From positions 1 through 5,315 of the forward strand of contig PLGA01000292.1 in assembly GCA_003139735.1 (NCBI GenBank): DNA of 5,315 bases, written 5' to 3'. The translations under genes were made by a program, and so were the position numbers. This DNA comes from Bryobacterales bacterium. GTDB taxonomy: Bacteria; Acidobacteriota; Terriglobia; Bryobacterales; Bryobacteraceae. The notes beneath the pieces are model-generated. The model did not search any database and was not told the origin of the DNA. It worked only from the letters and a program-made list of their open reading frames with translations. Positions 1 through 5,315 of this stretch are shown here, piece by piece; the first letter of the stretch is position 1, and every line of letters begins with the position of its first letter.

Positions 1-39
1 TATTCCTTGTATGGGGCGGCTAGCGTAGACTGAAGGGAA

Positions 40-65
40 CCGCCTCAGTGGCTCCTCGGAGGCGG
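40..65 (+). promoter_or_regulatory. Leader hairpin covering the probable ribosome binding site of the CDF gene
   Basis: Bases 40-46 (CCGCCTC) and 59-65 (GAGGCGG) are perfect reverse complements, giving a 7-bp, almost all-GC stem around a 12-nt loop. The best Shine-Dalgarno match for the CDF gene, GGAGG at 58-62, lies mostly in the 3' arm and ends 13 nt before the ATG at 76. That spacing is longer than usual. If the stem forms in the mRNA it would mask the ribosome binding site and could damp translation. The pairing is seen directly; the regulatory role is inference, and short GC-rich stems arise easily by chance in DNA of this composition. Confidence 0.35.
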
Positions 66-75
66 CTCTTACCAA

Positions 76-969
76 ATGACCTCTATTTCTCAGGGGGACC
101 GCGAGAAACAGTCCGCCGCCCGGAACTCGCTCCTCACCGCCGTCGGCTTGGCCGGCATCAAAGCCATCGTCGGCCTGATGACGGGCAGCTTGGGCATCCT
201 GGCCGAAGCCGCGCATTCCGGCCTCGACCTGGTGGCCGCGATCATGACGTACCTGGCGGTGCGGATTTCCGGAAAACCTCCGGACACCGACCACCTCTAC
301 GGCCACGGCAAGGTGGAAAACCTGTCGGCCTTTTTTGAAACCCTGCTGCTGCTGGTTACCTGCGTCTGGATTGTGAGGGAAGCCATCGGACGCCTGCTCC
401 ACCATCACGGCCTGGTGGAGGCGACGGTGTGGTCCTTCGCGGTCATGCTCATTTCAATCGGCGCCAATGCAGTACGGTCGCGCGCCCTCGGCCGCACAGC
501 CAGGAAATACAACAGCCAGGCATTGGAGGCCGACGCGCTTCACTTCCAAACAGACATCTGGAGTTCGGCGGTGGTCATCGCCGGCTTGATCGCGGTCAAG
601 ATCGCGGATGCGTTTCCGGGCCTCGCGTGGCTGCGGGGCGGCGACGCCGTGGCGGCACTGGGCGTTTCGGCGTTGATTGTGTTGGTGAGCGTCCGATTGG
701 GCCGGCGAACGATCGATGCGCTACTTGACAGCGCGCCCGCCGGCATGGAGCAGCGCATCGCGGTGGCGGCCGAAGGCGTCGAGGGCGTGCACAACTGCCA
801 TAACGTGCGGATCAGGGCCTCCGGTCCGAAGATGTTCATCGACCTTCACGTGCTGGTGGACGGCGGCCAGACGCTGGCCCAAGCCCACGACCTGACGGTC
901 CGGATCGAAGCGGCAATTCAGGAGATCGCACCGCAGGCCGACGTCACCGTGCACCCGGAGCCATTGTGA
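76..969 (+). CDS. Cation diffusion facilitator (CDF) family transporter, probable zinc exporter
   Basis: This is an inner-membrane antiporter of the CDF family, which exports Zn2+ or similar divalent cations in exchange for protons, usually as a homodimer. The 297-residue length is normal. About six hydrophobic segments are visible (near 18-36, 39-63, 83-101, 117-135, 160-178, 188-206), followed by a cytoplasmic domain. The transport site is H47xxxD51 in helix 2 and H156xxxD160 in helix 5, a His/Asp set typical of zinc-selective members. D70, H73 and H77 in the DHLYGHGK loop correspond to the second metal site of E. coli YiiP. In the C-terminal domain H242, H258, H271 and H293 align with the four histidines of the YiiP binuclear site; E295 stands where YiiP has Asp. 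The ATG at 76 is preceded by GGAGG at 58-62, and no better start is visible. The family call is firm; the metal is inferred. The stop codon lies inside the 3' end of the convergent rhamnosidase gene. Confidence 0.95.
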   Translation: MTSISQGDREKQSAARNSLLTAVGLAGIKAIVGLMTGSLGILAEAAHSGLDLVAAIMTYLAVRISGKPPDTDHLYGHGKVENLSAFFETLLLLVTCVWIVREAIGRLLHHHGLVEATVWSFAVMLISIGANAVRSRALGRTARKYNSQALEADALHFQTDIWSSAVVIAGLIAVKIADAFPGLAWLRGGDAVAALGVSALIVLVSVRLGRRTIDALLDSAPAGMEQRIAVAAEGVEGVHNCHNVRIRASGPKMFIDLHVLVDGGQTLAQAHDLTVRIEAAIQEIAPQADVTVHPEPL

Positions 970-3235
970 TTTTAAAGCGATGGCGCCCCGAGCGCACTTG
1001 CCGTGGGGGCTGTCCCGGCAGCAGAAGCTTAGCCGTTGCGTTGGCCGGAATTTCGACGTCGTAATCGAGCCGGCCGCCGCTGCGACGCCAACTGCTGGAA
1101 ACGGCGCCGAGAGGCGTCTGGTACTTGGCCTGGGCCGAATCGATGTCGCCGACGGGGGTGGGGCGCAGCACGATGCGCTCGTCCGGCGGACGCGAAGCAT
1201 CGAAGTCGATGCCCGCCAGGTATCGGTAGAACCATTCCTCGGCGTGCCCCAACATGAAGTGGTTTTGCGACGAGGCCGGGTCGGCGTCCCACGCTTCCGT
1301 GAGGGTCGTGGCGCCTCGCGCGAGTTGTGCGGCGTAGCTCGGCGGCTCGGGGTTTGACAGCATGTCGTAGATCACATCGGAACGCCCGCCTTCGCTAAGC
1401 GCCTGAATGACGTAGTGAAATCCGATATCGCCCGCCGTGGTGTGATTGCCGTGCGCGACGATGTCCCGCACCAACTTGTCGAGAACCGCGGCTCGGCGTT
1501 CCTCCGGGACCAAGCCGAGAGCCAGCGGCATGGCGTAAGCCGTTTGGCTGCCCCGATCGTACACGCCGGTTCCGGCATCGAAAAGCTGGGCGTTGAAGGC
1601 GGCGCGCGCGGCTTCGGCCCGGCGCGCGAAGCCCTCTTCATCGGCGGCATTTCCGAGCACCCGCGCGATGGCGCGCAAGGTCGCCAGGTCCTGATAGTAG
1701 ATCGCGGTCGCGGTGACGCCCAGGCTGGTAAGCTGCGAAACGCCGGGCCGCCTGGGCCCGATGTCGTACCAATCGCCGAGGCCGTACGCGATCATTCCGT
1801 TGACCGCCTTGCCGCCCAGGTAATCGACGTAGCGTTTCATGGCGTCGTAATGCGCGGCCAGAGTCTCCCGATCGCCGAAGTGTTTGTAGGCCAGCCACGG
1901 GGACAGCACGACGGCGCTGCCCCACTCCGGGGAATCGCGGAAACCACTGTCGAAAACGGTGTATTCCGGCGCGATGTCGGGGACCAGCCCCTCGGGGGTC
2001 TGCGCTTCCGCCATGTCGTCGGCGATCTTGCGGTAGAGGCTCCCGACGCCGTAGTTGTACATGATAGCCGAGCCGAGCAGATGATCCTGCTCCAGCCATC
2101 CCAGCTTCTCGCGATGCGGACAATCGGTGAGCACGTTCTGCATGTTGCTGAGAATCGCGGCGTCGATCAGCTTGTGGATGCGGTTGAAGAGATCGTTCGA
2201 GCAGGAGAATTCGCCGATTTGCGGGGCGGCGGCGTGCACGAAACGCCCTTCGATGGCGACCAGCGCGCCGTCGCCGGATGGTTCCACTTGCACGTAGCGA
2301 AAGCCGTAATAGCTGAATCGCGGACTCCAGGTCTCCTCGCCGGATCCTTTTAATGTGTAGGAGAACCACTGCGGGCCGCCGGAACTGCGCTGGGAAACCA
2401 GTCCATTCGCGTCGAGCAACTCGCCCGGAATCATTTTCAGGGCCGCGCCCACCGTTCCGCGGACGGTGATGGCCGGCCAGCCGGAAAAGTTCTGGCCGAA
2501 ATCGTAGACCTTCACTCCGGGACGAGGCTCGGTGGTCTTCACCGGGTGAAATACTTGCATGACGCGAATCTCGGGGTTGATCTGCGCCACCAGATTTCCG
2601 CCGGGACCCGCAACTTCCAGCGCCGGCGCCCACTCGCGGTCGTCAAAGCCGGATTGGTCCCACCCGGTTTGCTCGAGCGTCGCATCGTAGTCCTCGCCGC
2701 CATACGCGTGCGAGACCACGATGGGTCCGGGATGCCACTTCCAGTTTGCGTCCGTAACGATCTCGGCGCCGCCTCCGCCGCGGTACGTCACGCGGAGCCG
2801 CGCGATCAGTTTGGGTTGTCCGAACGAGCCAGTGAACTTCGTATAACGGCCGGGAATCCTGGGAACATTGAAAAAACCGTTGCCCAGCATCACCCCGATG
2901 GCGTTCTCGCCGGGCCTGAGAGCAGCCGTGACGTCGTAGGTGTTGTAGTAGACCGTCTTTCGGTAATTGGTCCAGCCCGGCTGCAGCACCGCGTCGCCGA
3001 TCTTGCGGTCGTTGACGCTCAACTCGTACTGGCCGAGCCCCGAAATGTCGATCACGGCGCGTGTGACGGGCTTGTCCAGCCGGACGGCGCATCGGAAGAT
3101 CGGCATCCGCAACTCGGGGACCGCTCCATCCGGCTGCGCGGCGATCCATTTGGCGTTCCAATTCTCGGCGCGGGCCGCCAACCCGGCCAGAGTGAGATAA
3201 CCCAACAGCTTGACGAACCGCGTGTGAGAAGCCAT
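944..3235 (-). CDS. Alpha-L-rhamnosidase, glycoside hydrolase family 78, probably exported
   Basis: This enzyme removes terminal alpha-L-rhamnose from glycosides or polysaccharides by an inverting mechanism. The 763 residues follow the GH78 plan: an N-terminal beta-sandwich at about 40-205 (GWTNYRKTVYYNTYDV, residues 87-102), a second beta domain at about 210-335 (YDFGQNFSGW, 244-253), an (alpha/alpha)6 catalytic barrel at about 340-675 and a C-terminal beta domain to the end. The active-site motif is D371-C-P-H-R-E376-K-L-G-W; E376 is the likely general acid. TTLTEAWD at 643-650 holds E647, the likely general base. GLGDW (485-489) and SQNHFMLGHAEEW (656-668) also fit the family. Residues 1-23 resemble a Sec signal peptide: R6 and K9, then a hydrophobic stretch ending Ala-Arg-Ala, with cleavage likely before E24. 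The ATG lies 18 nt after the fabG stop with no clear Shine-Dalgarno site, so translation may depend on coupling to fabG. The substrate (plant flavonoid glycoside, pectin RG-I or bacterial polysaccharide) cannot be told from sequence. Confidence 0.93.
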   Translation of the reverse strand: MASHTRFVKLLGYLTLAGLAARAENWNAKWIAAQPDGAVPELRMPIFRCAVRLDKPVTRAVIDISGLGQYELSVNDRKIGDAVLQPGWTNYRKTVYYNTYDVTAALRPGENAIGVMLGNGFFNVPRIPGRYTKFTGSFGQPKLIARLRVTYRGGGGAEIVTDANWKWHPGPIVVSHAYGGEDYDATLEQTGWDQSGFDDREWAPALEVAGPGGNLVAQINPEIRVMQVFHPVKTTEPRPGVKVYDFGQNFSGWPAITVRGTVGAALKMIPGELLDANGLVSQRSSGGPQWFSYTLKGSGEETWSPRFSYYGFRYVQVEPSGDGALVAIEGRFVHAAAPQIGEFSCSNDLFNRIHKLIDAAILSNMQNVLTDCPHREKLGWLEQDHLLGSAIMYNYGVGSLYRKIADDMAEAQTPEGLVPDIAPEYTVFDSGFRDSPEWGSAVVLSPWLAYKHFGDRETLAAHYDAMKRYVDYLGGKAVNGMIAYGLGDWYDIGPRRPGVSQLTSLGVTATAIYYQDLATLRAIARVLGNAADEEGFARRAEAARAAFNAQLFDAGTGVYDRGSQTAYAMPLALGLVPEERRAAVLDKLVRDIVAHGNHTTAGDIGFHYVIQALSEGGRSDVIYDMLSNPEPPSYAAQLARGATTLTEAWDADPASSQNHFMLGHAEEWFYRYLAGIDFDASRPPDERIVLRPTPVGDIDSAQAKYQTPLGAVSSSWRRSGGRLDYDVEIPANATAKLLLPGQPPRQVRSGRHRFKITMAPGAR

Positions 3236-3253
3236 AACGAGTGAGGCCGCGCG

Positions 3254-3988
3254 CTACATATACATCCCGCCATTGACTGCCAGCACGTGGCCTGTGATGT
3301 AGGAGGCTTCGTCGCTCACCAGGAATTTCACGGCGTTGGCGATGTCGGCCGGCGTGCCCATGCGGCCCAGCGGGACCGAGGCCAGCATCTTCTGTTTAAG
3401 TTCGTCCGGCAGGCCGGCGGTCATATCGGTGCCGATGTATCCCGGCGCCACGGCGTTCACCGTGATTCCGCGGCTGCCCACTTCCTGCGCCAGGGCCTTG
3501 GTCATCCCGATGAGGCCCGCCTTGGACGCGGCGTAGTTGGCCTGCCCCGGGCTGCCCGCCTGGCCCACCACCGACGCCATATTCACAATGCGGCCCCAGC
3601 GCGCCTTCATCATGCCCGGAAGCGCCTGCTGCGCCGCGTAGAACGCGCCGAAGAGATTGATCTTGAGCACCAGATCCCAATCCGTCAGCTTCATGCGCAT
3701 CGATAGCGCATCGCGCGCGATGCCGGCGTTGTTTACCAGCACGTCCACATGGCCCTTCTCGGCATTTACCTTGGCGAAGCCTTCCTTGACGGATTCGGGC
3801 GAGGAAATGTCCAGGTCCAAAGTCATGGCCTCGCCGCCGGCCTCGCGGATTTCCGCAGCCACTTTTTCGTTGTTCTCGACTTCCGGCGACGCGACCACGA
3901 TGAAGAGACCGGTCCGCGACAGCGTGAGGGCCGTTTCCCGCCCGATTCCCCTGCTGGAACCGGTGATGAACGCAACTCGACTGGGCAT
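3254..3988 (-). CDS. fabG: 3-oxoacyl-[acyl-carrier-protein] reductase FabG
   Basis: FabG is a cytoplasmic short-chain dehydrogenase that uses NADPH to reduce 3-oxoacyl-ACP to (R)-3-hydroxyacyl-ACP in each round of fatty acid elongation. With the start at 3988 the protein is 244 residues, the same length as E. coli FabG. Visible motifs are TGSSRGIG (9-16, cofactor-binding glycine loop), NNAG (86-89) and the catalytic tetrad N111, S139, Y152 and K156 (YAASK). The stretch after NNAG (RDALSMRMK, 92-100) and the Gly-Gly-Met end are characteristic of true FabG rather than of a general SDR. The frame extends 13 codons upstream to an ATG at 4027, but AGGAG at 3998-3994 sits 5 nt before the ATG at 3988, and family N-termini begin at this point, so 3988 is chosen. 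The gene is followed after 18 nt by the rhamnosidase gene on the same strand. Several FabG-like paralogs are common in bacteria, so this may not be the only or the essential copy. Confidence 0.93.
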   Translation of the reverse strand: MPSRVAFITGSSRGIGRETALTLSRTGLFIVVASPEVENNEKVAAEIREAGGEAMTLDLDISSPESVKEGFAKVNAEKGHVDVLVNNAGIARDALSMRMKLTDWDLVLKINLFGAFYAAQQALPGMMKARWGRIVNMASVVGQAGSPGQANYAASKAGLIGMTKALAQEVGSRGITVNAVAPGYIGTDMTAGLPDELKQKMLASVPLGRMGTPADIANAVKFLVSDEASYITGHVLAVNGGMYM

Positions 3989-4032
3989 GCTTTCTCCTGG
4001 CGGTGTTGTAGTATTAAACTCAATCATAACTT
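3989..4032. promoter_or_regulatory. Divergent intergenic region between fabG and the ubiD-family gene
   Basis: Only 44 bp separate the two divergent start codons, so promoters for both directions must lie here or reach into the coding regions. The stretch at 4009-4030 is much richer in A+T than its surroundings. On the minus strand TATGAT at 4028-4023 is a 5-of-6 match to a -10 box for fabG, but no good -35 box is placed at the usual distance. On the plus strand TAGTAT (4009-4014) and TATTAA (4012-4017) are weak -10 candidates for the ubiD-family gene, also without a convincing -35. The gap is seen directly; the promoter role is inferred from gene orientation, and the exact boxes are uncertain. 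Confidence 0.4.
3994..3998 (-). promoter_or_regulatory. Ribosome binding site that fixes the fabG start
   Basis: AGGAG on the minus strand lies 5 nt upstream of the ATG at 3988. It supports the 244-residue FabG start over the in-frame ATG at 4027, which would place this Shine-Dalgarno sequence inside the coding region and begin only 5 nt from the divergent ubiD-family start codon. Confidence 0.75.
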
Positions 4033-5315
4033 ATGCCCTGTCGCGACCTGCGCGCCTTCGTTCAAGCCCTGGAAGAAAACGGCGAACTCAAGCGCATCCC
4101 GTTTGAAGTGGACCCGGTGCTCGAGATCGCCGAGTTCGCCGACCGTTCGGTGAAGAGCGGCGGACCCGCGCTGCTCTTCGAAAAGCCGAAGGGGCACGAC
4201 ATTCCGGTGCTCATTAACGCCTTCGCTTCCATGCGCAGAATGGAGATCGCGCTCGAAGTGGGATCGGTGGAGGAGGTCGCGCGGCGCATCACGGATCTAC
4301 TGGAGATGCGCGCCCCCGAGGGCCTCATGGGCAAGCTCAAGATGCTGCCGAAACTGGCCGAGATGGGGTCGTTCTTTCCGCGTACGGTCTCCGCGGGAGC
4401 GTGCCAGGAGGTGGTGCGGACCGAGGGCTTCTCGCTGCGGGATCTGCCGGCGTTGCAATGCTGGCCCGAGGATGGCGGGCGATTCATCACCTTGCCGCTG
4501 GTCTTTTCGCGCAACCCCGATACGGGCAAACGGAACTGCGGCATGTACCGCATGCAGATTTTCGACGACCGCACGGCGGGCATGCACTGGCAGACCCACA
4601 AACAGGGCGCGGAGCATTACCGCAGGGCCGGGCATCTCGGCCACAAACGCATGGACGTGGCCGTAGCGATCGGGGCCGACCCCGTCACCATGTATTCGGC
4701 GATTCTGCCCTTGCCGCCGGATCTCGACGAAATGATCTTCGCCGGCTTTCTGCGCCAACGCCCCGTGGAGATGGTGAAGTGCCGGACTGCGGACCTGGAA
4801 GTCCCGGCCAATGCCGAAATCGTGCTGGAAGGGTACGTCGAGTTGGGAGAATTGCGTACCGAGGGTCCCTTCGGCGACCACACCGGCTTCTATTCGCTGG
4901 CCGACGAGTACCCGGTTTTCCATGTGACCTGCCTGACGCGCCGCGAACAGCCGATCTACGCCACGACAATCGTGGGGCCACCCCCCATGGAGGACTACTA
5001 CATGGGCAAGGCCATCGAACGCATTTTTCTGCCGCTGATGCGCTTGCAATTGCCCGAGGTGCGCGATATCGCCATGCCGGCCGAGGGCGTGTTCCACAAC
5101 CTGATCCTGGTTTCCATGCGCAAATCGTACCCTGGCCACGCGCGCAAAGTGATGCACGCCATCTGGGGTACGGGTCAGGCCATGTTTTCCAAGTGCATCG
5201 TGGTGGTGGATGAGGACGTGGACGTGCAAAATTCCCGCGAGGTGGCCTGGAAGGCCCTCAACCACATCGATCCGGAACGGGATATCCAGTTTGTGATGGG
5301 CCCGGTGGATTCGCT
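4033..5315 (+). CDS. UbiD-family prenyl-FMN-dependent decarboxylase (3' end beyond the window)
   Basis: UbiD-family enzymes carry out reversible non-oxidative decarboxylation of aromatic or alpha,beta-unsaturated acids with prenylated FMN made by a UbiX partner; no ubiX is in this window. The frame is open from the ATG at 4033 to the window edge, giving 427 residues; full members are usually near 490, so the C-terminus is missing. The N-terminus (RDLRAFVQALEENGELKRI, residues 4-22) is typical of the family and supports this start, although no Shine-Dalgarno site precedes it. N168 and R173 in NCGMYRMQ and H189 in HWQTHK match the metal and cofactor positions. E277 and D282 in TEGPFGDHTGFYS, with R173, fit the catalytic Arg-Glu-Asp/Glu set. 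GPPPMEDYYMGKAIERIF (315-332) is another family block. Likely roles are a step in menaquinone or ubiquinone synthesis or aromatic acid metabolism; the substrate cannot be read from sequence, so no gene symbol is given. It is divergent from fabG. Confidence 0.93.
   Translation, partial: MPCRDLRAFVQALEENGELKRIPFEVDPVLEIAEFADRSVKSGGPALLFEKPKGHDIPVLINAFASMRRMEIALEVGSVEEVARRITDLLEMRAPEGLMGKLKMLPKLAEMGSFFPRTVSAGACQEVVRTEGFSLRDLPALQCWPEDGGRFITLPLVFSRNPDTGKRNCGMYRMQIFDDRTAGMHWQTHKQGAEHYRRAGHLGHKRMDVAVAIGADPVTMYSAILPLPPDLDEMIFAGFLRQRPVEMVKCRTADLEVPANAEIVLEGYVELGELRTEGPFGDHTGFYSLADEYPVFHVTCLTRREQPIYATTIVGPPPMEDYYMGKAIERIFLPLMRLQLPEVRDIAMPAEGVFHNLILVSMRKSYPGHARKVMHAIWGTGQAMFSKCIVVVDEDVDVQNSREVAWKALNHIDPERDIQFVMGPVDS

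Noticed and set aside
7..31. TTGTAT (7-12) and TAGACT (26-31) as a promoter for the CDF gene
   Set aside because: The spacer is only 13 nt, too short for a sigma-70 type promoter, and both boxes are weak matches. The true promoter may lie upstream of the window.
985..1010. GCCCC/GGGGC inverted repeat just after the CDF stop as a possible terminator
   Set aside because: The stem is only 5 bp with a 16-nt loop, no T-tract follows on either strand, and it lies in rhamnosidase coding sequence.
1415..2353. A 312-codon plus-strand open frame inside the rhamnosidase gene
   Set aside because: It is antisense to conserved GH78 catalytic sequence, has low-complexity composition and shows no motif; it is a shadow of codon bias.
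1638..2633. A 331-codon minus-strand open frame in another frame of the rhamnosidase gene
   Set aside because: It is very Arg/Ala-rich with no hydrophobic core, and it overlaps the real GH78 frame completely.
2546..3244. A 232-codon plus-strand open frame opposite the rhamnosidase N-terminal half
   Set aside because: No family resemblance and full overlap with well-supported coding sequence; a shadow frame.
3989..4027. A 13-residue N-terminal extension of FabG from the ATG at 4027
   Set aside because: The AGGAG at 3998-3994 and the usual 244-residue FabG length both place the start at 3988; the extension would nearly touch the ubiD-family start codon.
4297..5265. A 322-codon open frame on the minus strand, antisense to the ubiD-family gene
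   Set aside because: Its translation is His/Arg/Gly-rich with no recognisable domain. It lies wholly within a gene whose plus-strand protein shows clear family motifs throughout. Long antisense frames are expected in high-GC coding DNA.

Overview
This window is an ordinary chromosomal segment of a high-GC bacterium (roughly 60% or more G+C by eye). It carries four protein-coding genes and almost no non-coding DNA. I see no RNA gene, insertion sequence, CRISPR array, attachment site or replication origin. Gene content (a GH78 alpha-L-rhamnosidase, a UbiD-family decarboxylase, a cation diffusion facilitator) and compact high-GC coding fit a soil Acidobacteriota such as the Solibacteres/Bryobacterales. 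That is inference from style only; no marker gene in the window fixes the taxonomy.

Layout. Bases 1-75 are a short leader with a GC-rich hairpin that includes the probable ribosome binding site of the first gene. Bases 76-969 (+) encode a six-helix CDF metal exporter with the HxxxD/HxxxD signature typical of zinc transporters. Its 3' end overlaps by 26 bp the 3' end of a convergent gene at 944-3235 (-), an exported GH78 alpha-L-rhamnosidase. Just upstream of the rhamnosidase on the same strand, 18 nt away, is fabG at 3254-3988 (-), a textbook 244-residue 3-oxoacyl-ACP reductase. Divergent from fabG, across only 44 bp, a UbiD-family prenyl-FMN decarboxylase starts at 4033 (+) and runs off the window edge after 427 codons.

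How the genes relate. fabG and the rhamnosidase gene are probably co-transcribed from the 44 bp fabG/ubiD gap, which must also serve ubiD unless promoters lie inside the coding regions. fabG supports fatty acid elongation, the UbiD-family enzyme probably serves quinone or aromatic-acid metabolism, the rhamnosidase trims rhamnose from plant or microbial glycans outside the cytoplasm, and the CDF protein exports divalent metal. No single pathway joins the four. I find no strong evidence of a new system. The points most worth checking are the translation-start choices, the unusual form of the rhamnosidase catalytic motif, the convergent gene overlap, and the leader hairpin.
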